DNA from: Candidatus Polarisedimenticolaceae bacterium | GTDB lineage: Bacteria > Acidobacteriota > Polarisedimenticolia > Polarisedimenticolales > DASRJG01 | Direction of reading: 5' to 3' | Length of the DNA: 64,000 nt | Assembly (NCBI GenBank): GCA_036275915.1 | Contig: DASUCV010000006.1 | Span: forward strand, 1-64,000 | Shown here: one piece after another, positions 52,201 through 60,278 of the stretch | Numbering within the stretch: position 1 is the first letter of the stretch | Layout: each line of letters begins with the position of its first letter | Program-made: the position numbers and the translations under genes | Notes under the pieces: model-generated | Seen by the model: the letters and a program-made list of their open reading frames with translations, nothing else | The model's database searches: none | Told to the model about the DNA's origin: nothing

Positions 52201-53925
52201 GCCGACGAGGAAGACGCGGCCGACCGAGGCGAAGTCGCGGAAGAGCAGCTCGATTCGCTGCGGCGCGATCGTCTCTCCCTTGATGTTCTTGTAGATCTCC
52301 TTCTTGCGGTCGACGAGGCGGATGTGGCGTTCGCCGTCGATCGTCATGAGGTCGCCGGTGCGGAACCACCCATCGGCGTCGAGCGTGCGCTCGCCCTCCG
52401 GTGACGCGACGTGGCCGATCATGACGTACGGCCCCCGCACCGCGAGCTCGCCGTCGGCGTCGATCCGCAGCTCGATCCCCGGCAGCGCGGGCCCGAGCGA
52501 GTCGTCCTTGTACGCGCCCGGGCGCGTCATCGTGATGCCGCCGGTCGCCTCGGTCATCCCGAAGCCGCTCATCAGCTCGACGCCGTGCTGCTGGAAGAAG
52601 CGGAACACCTCGGCGTCGAGGTGGCCGGCCGCCGAGAGGCCCCAGCGCAGGCGGCCGCCGGTGATCCGCTTCACCGCCGCGCCGATCTCGTCGTCGCCGA
52701 CCTTGTCGGGATCGGCCTCGCGCACGATCGTCTCGTGGACCTGGAGCCACTTCTTCGGCACGCTGATGAAGACGGTCGGCCGCCAGCGGCGCATGCCCGC
52801 GACGAGCGCCTCGACCGACGGGTTGTCGAGCGCGACGTACGTCGCGCCCCAGAAGATCGAGCCGTAGAGCTCCAGGAAGCGGCCGAAGGTGTGGAACAGC
52901 GGCAGATAACAGAGGAAGACGTCGTCCTCGCCGATCTCGGGGAGCGCCAGCGCGCGCGCGAACCGCTTGAAGACGACGTTGCGGTGCGAGAAGCAGATCC
53001 CCTTCGGTGTGCCGGTCGTCCCGGACGTGTACATGATCGTCGCGAGGTCGCCGGCGCTCACCGCGAGGCGGCGCCGGTCGAGATCCTCGAGCGGCGTTTC
53101 GCCGGCGCGCCCGGCGATCGCGTCGAGCGTCGTGAGGCCGCCCGCGATCGAGGCGTCCATCGCGACCGGAGCGTCCATGCCGGGGATCGATTCCTTGACG
53201 CGCCGGAGCAACGCGAGGATCTCGCGCGAGCCGCCGATCGCGATCGTCGCCCCCGATTGCCGCAGCATGAACCCCGCGTCGGCCTCGGTCGCCGAGGCGG
53301 GGATCATGACCGAGACGAGTCCGGCCGCGTGGCACGCGAGATCGGCGACCGCCATCTCGAGGCGGTTCTCGGACACGATCGCGACGCGCGGCTCGCGCCC
53401 CGCGGCGAGCGCGACGAGCCCGCGCGCGAGCGCCTCGACGCGCGCCGCGAACTGGCGCCACGTCAGGCTGCGCGGCGTGCCGGCCGCCGCGGCCTCGAAG
53501 AAGACCTTGGCGCCGTACTCGGCGGCGCGCCGCCTGAGGAGCGTCGCCATCGTCAGATTCGATCGGTCGACGAGCGCGAGGATGCGCTCGGCCCACGCGG
53601 CGGTGGCGCCGGCCTGCGCGATACGGCGCAGCACTGCCGGACGGCGCAGCAGGTCGAGGAGGTCCCACGCTTCGGTGCGATCGCGGCGCGCGGCGACCCG
53701 GCCCGAGAGCGCGGCGAGCGACTCGAGGTCGAGCCGCTCGAGGATGCGGTCGCGGTGCGGGGCGTCGCGGAGAATCTGGAGCGCGCTCCGATCGAGCGCA
53801 TCCCGGTCGCTCTCCTCGGCCCGCGCCGCGGCGTCGAGGGCGCTCCCGAGGAGCGCAACCGCGTCCCCGGAGCTGAGCGAGGCCGCGCCCTCGATCTCGT
53901 CGAGCAGGCGGCGGTGGGTCTCCAT
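49207..53925 (-). CDS. Giant AMP-dependent ligase - helical/kinase-like - GNAT fusion
   Basis: 1572 residues. An N-terminal helical stretch precedes an acyl-CoA synthetase-type AMP-binding domain (about 105-640) with IMYTSGTTGTPKGI (about 296), FGMTEATGG, GWFRTGDLM and DRKKEIYKNIKGETI. The central part (about 760-930) is helical-repeat-like. A third region (about 990-1300) has weak kinase-like features (EEFIPGESLDRTLRR; ADPGMANLIV, a D-x4-N spacing). The C-terminal GNAT domain (about 1430-1572) shows IVVAERYRKKGVADGLMQEFFNRV. A protein that activates an acyl group and also carries a GNAT may acylate amines or proteins. The ATG has TACCAT 7 bp upstream and no Shine-Dalgarno. Confidence 0.85.
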   Translation of the reverse strand: METHRRLLDEIEGAASLSSGDAVALLGSALDAAARAEESDRDALDRSALQILRDAPHRDRILERLDLESLAALSGRVAARRDRTEAWDLLDLLRRPAVLRRIAQAGATAAWAERILALVDRSNLTMATLLRRRAAEYGAKVFFEAAAAGTPRSLTWRQFAARVEALARGLVALAAGREPRVAIVSENRLEMAVADLACHAAGLVSVMIPASATEADAGFMLRQSGATIAIGGSREILALLRRVKESIPGMDAPVAMDASIAGGLTTLDAIAGRAGETPLEDLDRRRLAVSAGDLATIMYTSGTTGTPKGICFSHRNVVFKRFARALALPEIGEDDVFLCYLPLFHTFGRFLELYGSIFWGATYVALDNPSVEALVAGMRRWRPTVFISVPKKWLQVHETIVREADPDKVGDDEIGAAVKRITGGRLRWGLSAAGHLDAEVFRFFQQHGVELMSGFGMTEATGGITMTRPGAYKDDSLGPALPGIELRIDADGELAVRGPYVMIGHVASPEGERTLDADGWFRTGDLMTIDGERHIRLVDRKKEIYKNIKGETIAPQRIELLFRDFASVGRVFLVGDHREYNTALIWPNPETQDVDFASMTAEERKSHFRSIVASVNAFLAPYERIVDFALIDRDLSQEKDELTPKGTPRRKIVETHFAETIRLLYRRVQLKVGGLEIVFPNWLFQAVGLTAQDLTIEPERIALPGQHVGLTLRRLQEGVALVGSCVYVHPPREAVPLGVLLTTPRLWMGNEELVEFAPIETRLRERPGRAGDMIERRGRLFPGPSDPAPADAVRRALSLAHPDLIDLHAAARLLESSDEDGALDAVRLLERVAVGEESAISEPARELLRRASASPYLAVRRRAFTVLVPFEREGRVQGTLRRFLAAPGVLLDTDTRAALCERNLSTARLDAFLTEASEAGRGAEGGRARERRAAALFRFLAEYGASHPSRYRALRAFFVRTMLFAATESAREEAFRALDDLVKGFRGWLGPTVQVAVDSETGQEYRWADVVAFDDGVPQGDRERILGAIRGTSFLREAVFLFSGGAEPRLPDIPPGGIWIRPLGSRPDKSVYRITVQTRFQGAYDLAVNLNHGRPKERVRDEIHWLVLCGEPGTSDPLVEDFGGYWPEQDLWSEEFIPGESLDRTLRRVARQGDEERFRGLWPYFAWSALAAHVDFWNRTGRQREIADPGMANLIVPPHDYQSGARIVSVAAVREHRGLVPMLRFFHEELLKPVEAAHPVLAGAAGWDMLFSPVMEIIGEEEGTRLLREALHREANGMPDDMRAGLARFLDGVDRLGFRPLRLYFAIRRYRRWADLSADATPQARARTMHEFWDTYGLAKLARGYPETRARFFLQTVFKDSPAPLAEGLEEIVGRLRRGELPSDGLIDAVADLRARLDVSAADDYFLARLSFPYLRPEDEAGFVVHDAPGGRAQNEIVVTLEDHDGAAFQVRHALSPKEVARLHRLFLAASLDVRFRPEHQYLVAVNDKGTLIGGIVYEIEDEGRSAHLEKIVVAERYRKKGVADGLMQEFFNRVKASGAGTVTTGFFRPEYFYGYGFKIEKRYAGLVKELS

Positions 53926-53949
53926 CACGACGATGGTACAGTCTCCCCA
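53926..53949. promoter_or_regulatory. Interlocked bidirectional leaderless promoter (AMP-ligase / archaemetzincin-like)
   Basis: The 24-bp gap holds ATGGTACAGT. The plus strand reads TGG-TACAGT (-10 at 53937-53942, extended type), the minus strand TACCAT (53938-53933). The two hexamers share the central TA and each ends exactly 7 bp from its start codon. Neither gene has a Shine-Dalgarno sequence. Symmetric -10 regions that fire both ways are known in bacteria. Confidence 0.5.
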
Positions 53950-54546
53950 ATGGATCTCCGCATCGCCTTCATTCCGGTCGGCCGGTTCGACGTTGCGGAG
54001 GTCGAAGCGGTCGCGACCCGCGTCGCGAAGGTGATCCACGGCACGGTCGAGCTGCGCGAGCCCGCCCCCGTTCCGAAGGCGGGGGACGACCCGGGGCGCA
54101 AGCAGCACTTGGCGGGGCCGATGCTCGGGGCGCTCCGGGCCGACCTGCCGCGCCTCAAGGCGGCGAAGCGCATCGGAAGCACTCCGGGCACCGCGGCGCC
54201 GCCCGGGCCGCCCGACCTCGCGATGTTCTTCACCGACGTCGATCTCTTCCGGCCGCAGACCGACGGCGTCTTCGGCGAGATCGATGCGAAGGGAAAGGCC
54301 GCCGTTCTCTCCAGCCGGCGGCTCCTCGAGGCGTTCTACAAGCGGAAGACCGATCCGGTGAAGCAGCGCGCGCGTCTCGTCAAGCTCACGCTCATGACCT
54401 TGGGGCGCCTGCGCGGTCTCCCCGATTGCGGCGACCGCGGCTGCGCGATGTTCACGACCGCTGCGCTCGCCGACGTCGACCTCAAGCCCGAGAAGTACTG
54501 CGCGTCGTGCTGGCACCGCTTGAGCACCGGCGGCTTCCACATCTAG
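53950..54546 (+). CDS. Archaemetzincin-family protein lacking the catalytic histidines
   Basis: 198 residues. The C-terminal half follows archaemetzincin: PDLAMFFTDVDLFRPQTDGVFGEIDAKGKAAVLSSRRL, then KLTLMTLGRLRGLPDCGDRGCAMFTTAALADVDLKPEKYCASC. The structural cysteine site is kept (Cys of LPDC, GCAM, YCASC), but HExxHxxGxxH is lost: the three histidines and the glutamate are Met, Arg, Asp and Thr. It cannot be a normal zinc protease; a binding or scaffold role is inferred. Transcribed divergently from the giant ligase through a shared promoter, and 8 bp before glgC. Confidence 0.82.
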   Translation: MDLRIAFIPVGRFDVAEVEAVATRVAKVIHGTVELREPAPVPKAGDDPGRKQHLAGPMLGALRADLPRLKAAKRIGSTPGTAAPPGPPDLAMFFTDVDLFRPQTDGVFGEIDAKGKAAVLSSRRLLEAFYKRKTDPVKQRARLVKLTLMTLGRLRGLPDCGDRGCAMFTTAALADVDLKPEKYCASCWHRLSTGGFHI

Positions 54547-54554
54547 GAGAGACC

Positions 54555-55808
54555 ATGGCCGTCGTCCTCGGGCGGGAGCAGGACGTCATCACCGTGATTC
54601 TGGGCGGGGGCCGAGGCAACCGACTCGATCCGTTGACGCGCGACCGCGCGAAGCCCGCGGTCCCGATCGCCGGCAAGTACCGCCTTATCGACATCCCGAT
54701 CAGCAACGGCATCCACTCGGGAATGGAGCGGATGTTCGTCCTCACCCAGTTCAACTCGGTGTCCTTGCACCGCCACATCGTGCGCACCTACAAGTTCGAC
54801 CTCTTCTCGCGCGGCTTCGTCCAGATCCTGGCGGCGCAGCAGACGCCGCGCGGCGAGACGTGGTTCCAGGGCACCGCCGACGCCGTGCGGCAGAACCTCG
54901 AGATCGTGCTCGAGTCGCGCGGCGACCTCGTGCTCATCCTCTCCGGCGACCACATGTACCGGATGGACTACCGCAGCATCCTCAAGGAGCACCTCGAGGC
55001 GAAGGCCGACGTCACGGTCGCCGCGCTGCCGTGCACCGAGGCCGAGATCGCGGGGTTCGGCGCGATGCGCGTCGACGCCAGGGGCCGCATCGTCGAGTTC
55101 CGCGAGAAGCCGAAGGACGCGAAAGCCCGTGAGGGTCTCGAGCGCGAAGGCGGCGGCGACCACCCGTACCTCGCGTCGATGGGGATCTACCTCTTCGACA
55201 AGTCGTTCCTCGCGAAGTGCCTCGAGAGCCCGACGCGTCACGACTTCGGGCAGCACGTCCTCCCCGAGGCGGTGAAGAACGGCAAGGTCCATGCGCACCT
55301 CTTCGACGGCTACTGGCGCGACATCGGGACGATCGGCGCCTTCTACGAGGCGCACATGGACCTCGTGAAGCCCGACCCGCCGTTCTCGTTCCACGACGCC
55401 GACTGGCCGTTCTTCACGCACCCGCGCTACCTGCCAGGAAGCCGCCTCAACGGGGTGCGCATCAACCGCTCGATCCTCTCGGACGGCACGACGCTCGAGG
55501 CGTGCACCGTCGAGGACTCGATCATCGGCGTGCGCACGACGATGAACCGCGCCACCGTCCGCCGCTCGCTGATCATGGGCAGCGATCCGTACCCGCCCGA
55601 CGGCCCGCCCGGATCTCCCGCGCTCGGCATCGGCGAGGGCTCGCTCATCCAGGGCGCCATCGTCGACAAGAACGCTCGCATCGGCCGCCACGTGCGTATC
55701 GTCAACCGCGACGACGTGAAGGAAGCCGACGGCCCCGACTGGGCCATCCGCGAGGGGATCGTCGTCGTCAAGAAGAACGCGGTGATCCCCGACGGGACGA
55801 CGATTTAG
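54555..55808 (+). CDS. glgC: Glucose-1-phosphate adenylyltransferase (ADP-glucose pyrophosphorylase)
   Basis: GlgC makes ADP-glucose, the glycogen precursor, from ATP and glucose-1-P. ILGGGRGNRLDPLTRDRAKPAVPIAGKYRLIDIPISN is the conserved nucleotide/allosteric N-terminus, GTADAVRQN the substrate loop, LSGDHMYRMDY the Mg site, FGAMRVDARGRIVEFREKP and YLASMGIYLF follow, and a left-handed beta-helix forms the C-terminus. 417 residues, normal. The ATG has AGGAGAG 5 nt upstream. The TAG stop interlocks with the TAA of the convergent gene (TTAG at 55805-55808). Confidence 0.96.
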   Translation: MAVVLGREQDVITVILGGGRGNRLDPLTRDRAKPAVPIAGKYRLIDIPISNGIHSGMERMFVLTQFNSVSLHRHIVRTYKFDLFSRGFVQILAAQQTPRGETWFQGTADAVRQNLEIVLESRGDLVLILSGDHMYRMDYRSILKEHLEAKADVTVAALPCTEAEIAGFGAMRVDARGRIVEFREKPKDAKAREGLEREGGGDHPYLASMGIYLFDKSFLAKCLESPTRHDFGQHVLPEAVKNGKVHAHLFDGYWRDIGTIGAFYEAHMDLVKPDPPFSFHDADWPFFTHPRYLPGSRLNGVRINRSILSDGTTLEACTVEDSIIGVRTTMNRATVRRSLIMGSDPYPPDGPPGSPALGIGEGSLIQGAIVDKNARIGRHVRIVNRDDVKEADGPDWAIREGIVVVKKNAVIPDGTTI

Positions 55809-57826
55809 GATCTCTTCCGTATCGCCAGAGCCACGAAAATCGTCATGACGCTCATCACGAGCCCCGTGCGCCGCGCTGGCGTGTGGCGCGTGTAGTCGAG
55901 CACGACCTCGTGCGCGCCTTCCGTCAAGGCGAGGCGCATGTAGCCGACCTGCGTCGTCGCGATCGGCACGAGCTTGCCGTCGACGCGCGCTTCCCAGCCG
56001 GGGAACATCTGCTCGCGGATGACGATGGAAGAACCCCCCGAAGGCGCCGACAGATGAAGCGCGATGTGGCCGGGCTCGCGCGTGAACGCGCCGGCGTCGA
56101 TCTCACGTCCTTCGCGCTCGAAGGCCGCGTACGGCGCGGGCTCGAGCACGGCGGCGTGGTCGTGATTGGGGAAGAAGAAGCGCGAGACGCCGAGTGCGGC
56201 CCAGTCGTTCGCGCTGTCGGCGGCGAGGCAGGCTCGATAGAGAGGCGGCGTCATCCACTCAGGGTAAGAGACCCAGAAGAGCGCGACGGGAGTCGTCGTG
56301 TCGTCGGGCGGCAGGGTGAGATCGCCGACGCGCATGAGGCCGGACGCGCCGGACCAATCTTGCGGGACCGGGCGCATGACCGTGTCGAACGGCTCCGTTC
56401 CGTTGCTCTTCGGGTCGCGCACCCAGTGCGTGATGCCGTGATAAGGCGGTATCCAGCCGGCGGCGCCGGTGTAGGGCGCGCCGTCGAAGACGAGGAGCGC
56501 AGGGAGGAGAAGCACGGGAAGCGCTCGTGTCCACCGCGGCTTCGTCTCGACGAGCGCCGACACGCCGAGCCCGACCGCGTAGCATGCGAGGATCGTCCCC
56601 GCGGTCAGGAACCGCCACGGGAACTGGATCTTGTGGATCATCGGCAGATGCGTCATCGCGATCGCGGCGGGCGCGCTCGAGAAGACCAGCCCCGCGAGAG
56701 CGCCGGCGGCCGGCGCCCACGTCGCACGCGACCGTGACCACCACGGTGACGTGAGCGCCGCTCCGAACAGCACGAGGCCGATGTAGAACGGCATCTGCTG
56801 TCCTTCGGCGCCGGCCGCCCGGTCGCTCGCCTTGAGCGACGACCGCAGCGTGTCCCACTCGCGCCGCACGAGCAGGTCGCGCGCTCCGACGCCGTGCTCG
56901 TCATAGATGAAGTAACGGTGCGTCTCGGTCTGCATCGAGAGGCTGGTGTCCTTCCCCTCGACGATGCAGGGGACGAGCCACACGGCGACGAGGCCGATCG
57001 CGATCGCTCCGGGCACCGCGAGTCCGGCGAATCGCTTCATCACCGGCGCTTCCGTCCCGGCGAGCTCCTGTACGACGATCGCGGGAACGAGAGCGATCCC
57101 GAGGCAGAACAGCGTGATGAGGTGCGTCGGCACGAGGAGCGCGAGCCCGGCTCCAAATGCCCAGGCGGCGCCTCGCGACGGACGCTTCGCGAGCGACAGC
57201 ACCGCCGCCGCGACGATGGGCGCGAACGCGAGCGCCGTGCATTCGCCGACCGCGCCGCGGAAATTGACGACGGTCAATCGCCACGGCGAGAACGCCATCG
57301 CGACGGCCGCGACCGACGCACCGCGCCATCCGGCGCCGAGGAGGCGCGCGCCGAGGAGCACCGCGACGACCGCGAGCACGTCGGACTGCACCATCGCCTC
57401 TTTCCAGAGCGCGACGGGCGCCGCATGCGCGAGAACCCCGGGAAGGACCGAGAGGAAGCTGACGGGTCCGTAGAACTGGAGGAGCGGCATCCCCGCGCCG
57501 AGGTCGGGGATCCACATCGGCATCCAGTGCCCGGCCTGCGCGGCGCGCGCGTACGCCCAGAACCCCCACACGTGAAGATCGTCGTGGACCTGCGGCAGCC
57601 CCGGCCGGAGGAGCACGTGTGCGGCCGCGAGCCCCGTGACGAGCGCCACCCCCATCGCCGCGGCGCGTTCCTGCGGGACCGCGAGCGCGACCGAGGCGAC
57701 GACCGCGGCCGCGACGAGCACCCACACGGAGGGCGCGATGTGGACCGAGAGCGTCGTCGTCGCGACGGCGAGAGCCACCGCCACCGCGAGGACGATTCCG
57801 AGACGCGCGTCGTTCGGTAGGCGCAC
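55805..57826 (-). CDS. Large polytopic membrane protein (6-PTS-related/YfhO-like)
   Basis: 673 residues with about 10-12 TM helices in the first 500 residues and a C-terminal beta domain (about 540-670; IVIREQMFPGWEARVDGKLVPIATTQVGYMRLALTEGAHEVVLDYTRH) typical of YfhO-type and 6-pyruvoyl-tetrahydropterin-synthase-related membrane proteins. The loop GFWAYARAAQAGHWMPMWIPDLGAGMPLLQFYGP (about 105-140) matches the acidic, proline-rich first loop of GT-C glycosyltransferases. A transfer of a lipid-linked sugar is therefore plausible. The GTG start (MRLPNDARL) lies 6 bp from a TATCAT element; no Shine-Dalgarno. Confidence 0.8.
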   Translation of the reverse strand: MRLPNDARLGIVLAVAVALAVATTTLSVHIAPSVWVLVAAAVVASVALAVPQERAAAMGVALVTGLAAAHVLLRPGLPQVHDDLHVWGFWAYARAAQAGHWMPMWIPDLGAGMPLLQFYGPVSFLSVLPGVLAHAAPVALWKEAMVQSDVLAVVAVLLGARLLGAGWRGASVAAVAMAFSPWRLTVVNFRGAVGECTALAFAPIVAAAVLSLAKRPSRGAAWAFGAGLALLVPTHLITLFCLGIALVPAIVVQELAGTEAPVMKRFAGLAVPGAIAIGLVAVWLVPCIVEGKDTSLSMQTETHRYFIYDEHGVGARDLLVRREWDTLRSSLKASDRAAGAEGQQMPFYIGLVLFGAALTSPWWSRSRATWAPAAGALAGLVFSSAPAAIAMTHLPMIHKIQFPWRFLTAGTILACYAVGLGVSALVETKPRWTRALPVLLLPALLVFDGAPYTGAAGWIPPYHGITHWVRDPKSNGTEPFDTVMRPVPQDWSGASGLMRVGDLTLPPDDTTTPVALFWVSYPEWMTPPLYRACLAADSANDWAALGVSRFFFPNHDHAAVLEPAPYAAFEREGREIDAGAFTREPGHIALHLSAPSGGSSIVIREQMFPGWEARVDGKLVPIATTQVGYMRLALTEGAHEVVLDYTRHTPARRTGLVMSVMTIFVALAIRKRS

Positions 57827-57848
57827 GCGCGGATGATATCCTCCGTGG
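57827..57848. promoter_or_regulatory. Interlocked bidirectional leaderless promoter (membrane protein / Mo-oxidoreductase)
   Basis: The 22-bp gap holds ATGATATCCT. The plus strand reads TGA-TATCCT (-10 at 57837-57842, extended type), the minus strand TATCAT (57838-57833). They share the central TA and each ends exactly 6 bp from its start codon, repeating the layout at 53926-53949. No Shine-Dalgarno on either side. Confidence 0.5.
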
Positions 57849-59771
57849 ATGCGGGTCCGTACGACGTGCAACCGCGATTGTCCCGATGCCTGCGGGATCG
57901 TGGCAACGGTCGACGCCGGGCGGATCGTCAAGATCCAGGGCGATCCCGACCATCCGGTGACGCGCGGTTTCCTCTGCTACCGGACGAGCCGTTTTCTCGA
58001 GCGGCAGTACGATCCGGACCGCCTCACGACCCCGCTCATCCGGCGCGGCGACGGGCTACGGCCCGCCTCGTGGGACGACGCGCTCGACCTCATCGCGGAG
58101 ACGATGCTCCGGATCAAGGCCGAGTCGGGCGGGGAGGCGATCCTCCACTACCGGAGCGGCGGCAGTCTGGGCATGATGAAGGCGATAGGCGACGCCTTCT
58201 TCCAGGCGTTCGGGCCGTGCTCGGCGAAGGACGGCGACATCTGCTCGGGGGCGGGGGACGATGCCCAACTCACCGACTTCGGCGACGAGGACAGCAACGA
58301 CCTCTTCGATCTCCTCAACGCGAAGACGATCGTGCTCTGGGGGAAGAACCCCTACATCAGCAACCTTCACATCCTTCCCGTGCTCGAGGAGGCGAAGGCC
58401 AACGGCGCGCGGATCGTGACGATCGATCCGGTGCGGCACCGAGGCGCCGATCTGGCCGAGATGTTCCTGCAGCCGCGCCCGGGCGGCGACATCGCGCTCG
58501 CGCTCGGCATCGCGCGGCGTCTGTTCGAGACCGGCCGCACCGATCCCGGCGCCGCGTCGTACTGCGACCATTTCGACGACTTCCGCGCGACCGCGGAGTC
58601 GAAGACGATCGAGGCGTGGGCGGCGCTCGCCGACGTGCGACCGCAGGAGATCGTGCAGCTCGCCGATCTCTACGCCAATGGACCGTCCGCGATCCTCGTC
58701 GGCTGGGGGATGCAGCGGCGCACGAATGGCTCCGCGACGGTGCGCCTGCTCGACGCGCTCGCCGCGGTCAGCGGGAACATCGGCGTGCCGGGCGGCGGCG
58801 TCTCGTTCTACTTCAAGCGCCGCGGGGCGTTCGACACGTCGCTCGGCCTCGGGCTCGGCGAGCCGCCACGGCGGATCATGGAGCCGACGCTCGGCCGGAG
58901 CCTCCTCGAGGCGTCGGATCCTCCCGTGAGGATGGTGTGGGTCACCGCGGGCAACCCCGTGGCGATGCTTCCGGACTCCAAAGCCGTCGCGCACGCGCTC
59001 GAGACGCGCGAGATGACCGTCGTCGTCGACTCGTTCCTCACCGACACGGCGCGCACCGCGCGCGTCGTCTTGCCGACGACGACGATGCTCGAGGACGACG
59101 ACCTCGTCGGCGCCTACGGCCATCACTTCCTCGGAGAGCTGCGCCCCGTCGTCCCGCCGCCCGACGGCGTGCGGACCGACTACGAGATCCTGGTCGCGCT
59201 CGCCGAGCGCGTCGGACTGTCCGAGACATTCTCGGGGAGCGTCGAGAGCTGGAAGCGGCGCCTGTTGGCGCCGGTCGCCGACAAGGGCGTGTCGCTCGAG
59301 GCCCTGAGAGCCGGCTACGTGAAGAATCCGATCGCGCCGAAGATCCTCTTCGCCGACCGTCGATTCAAGACCGCGAGCGGCCGCGTCAACCTCATCCACG
59401 ACGTCGATCCCGAGCCCGCGCGGCCGACGAGTGACCGGCCGCTCCTCCTCATGGCGTGCTCCACGGAGAAGGCGCAGTCGTCGCAGTGGGCGCACCCGCG
59501 CAAACAGGCCGGCCCCGCGACCGCGACCGTGCATCCTGCCGTCGCGAACGGATTCATTGACGGCGAGACGGTGCGCCTCGAGTCGGCGATGGGCTCTCTC
59601 GAGGTCACGCTGAAGTTCGACGACCGTCAGCGAAAGGACGTCGTCCTCATGGCGAAGGGCGGCTGGCTGCACACCGGCCGGTGCGCGAACGCGATCATTC
59701 CCGCGGCCACGACCGACGCGGGCGGCGGCGCGGTCTACTACGACACACCGGTCCGCTTGGTCGCGAGGTAA
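57849..59771 (+). CDS. Molybdopterin oxidoreductase ([4Fe-4S], DMSO-reductase family)
   Basis: 640 residues. N-terminal [4Fe-4S] ligands Cys7, Cys11, Cys15 and Cys43 (CNRDCPDACG; FLCYR). The likely Mo ligand is Cys132 (KDGDICSGAG), as in nitrate/formate-type members. Molybdopterin-binding stretches VLWGKNPYISNLHIL, IVTIDPVRHRGADLAEMFLQPRPGGDIALALGIARRLF, ILVGWGMQRRTNGSATVRLLDALAAVSGNIGVPGGG, and the C-terminal MoCo-binding domain (about 530-640; AHPRKQAGPATATVHPAVANGFIDGETVRLES). No Tat signal, so cytoplasmic. The substrate cannot be read; no electron-transfer or chaperone subunit is adjacent. yajQ follows after 2 bp. Confidence 0.92.
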   Translation: MRVRTTCNRDCPDACGIVATVDAGRIVKIQGDPDHPVTRGFLCYRTSRFLERQYDPDRLTTPLIRRGDGLRPASWDDALDLIAETMLRIKAESGGEAILHYRSGGSLGMMKAIGDAFFQAFGPCSAKDGDICSGAGDDAQLTDFGDEDSNDLFDLLNAKTIVLWGKNPYISNLHILPVLEEAKANGARIVTIDPVRHRGADLAEMFLQPRPGGDIALALGIARRLFETGRTDPGAASYCDHFDDFRATAESKTIEAWAALADVRPQEIVQLADLYANGPSAILVGWGMQRRTNGSATVRLLDALAAVSGNIGVPGGGVSFYFKRRGAFDTSLGLGLGEPPRRIMEPTLGRSLLEASDPPVRMVWVTAGNPVAMLPDSKAVAHALETREMTVVVDSFLTDTARTARVVLPTTTMLEDDDLVGAYGHHFLGELRPVVPPPDGVRTDYEILVALAERVGLSETFSGSVESWKRRLLAPVADKGVSLEALRAGYVKNPIAPKILFADRRFKTASGRVNLIHDVDPEPARPTSDRPLLLMACSTEKAQSSQWAHPRKQAGPATATVHPAVANGFIDGETVRLESAMGSLEVTLKFDDRQRKDVVLMAKGGWLHTGRCANAIIPAATTDAGGGAVYYDTPVRLVAR

Positions 59772-59773
59772 CG

Positions 59774-60277
59774 ATGGCAGGACAGCAGAGCTTCGACATC
59801 ACGACCGGCTGCGACCTCCAGGAGGTCGACAACGCGGTCAACCAGGCGCTCAAGGAGATCACGCAGCGCTTCGACTTCAAGGGGATCAAGGCCGGCATCG
59901 ACCTGATGAAGGCCGAGAACAAGATCGTCCTCACCGGCCCCGACGATTTCAAGATCAAGGCGATCTGGGACGTCCTCCAGGGCAAGCTCGTCAAGCGCAA
60001 GGTCCCGCTGCGCAACTTGAAGGCCGGCGACATCCAGCCCGCCGGCGGCGGCACCGCGCGCCAGGAGATCTCGCTCCAGCAAGGTATCCCGATCGATACC
60101 GCACGCGAGATCGTGAAGTACCTCAAGGACCAGAAGCTGAAGAAGGTGCAGGCCGCGATCCAGGCCGACCAGGTGCGCGTCTCGTCGCCGTCGCGCGACG
60201 ACCTCCAGCATGCGATGGGATTGCTCCGCCAGAAGGATTTCGGCGTCGAGCTGCAGTTCGGGAATTACCGGCAGTAG
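59774..60277 (+). CDS. yajQ: YajQ-family nucleotide-binding protein
   Basis: 167 residues of the YajQ/DUF520 family, which bind nucleotides (c-di-GMP in some species) through two ferredoxin-like lobes. QSFDITTGCDLQEVDNAVNQALKEITQRFDFKG is the conserved N-terminus; ISLQQGIPIDTAREIVKYLKDQKLKKVQAAIQADQVRVSSPSRDDLQ the C-terminal lobe. Full length. The ATG lies 2 bp after the Mo-oxidoreductase stop, so it is co-transcribed. One bp separates its stop from the convergent dinB stop. Confidence 0.95.
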   Translation: MAGQQSFDITTGCDLQEVDNAVNQALKEITQRFDFKGIKAGIDLMKAENKIVLTGPDDFKIKAIWDVLQGKLVKRKVPLRNLKAGDIQPAGGGTARQEISLQQGIPIDTAREIVKYLKDQKLKKVQAAIQADQVRVSSPSRDDLQHAMGLLRQKDFGVELQFGNYRQ

Positions 60278-60278
60278 C

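Noticed and set aside
49567-52404. 945-residue plus-strand open frame opposite the giant ligase
   Set aside because: Antisense shadow of a gene with clear AMP-binding and GNAT motifs; no promoter or ribosome-binding site.
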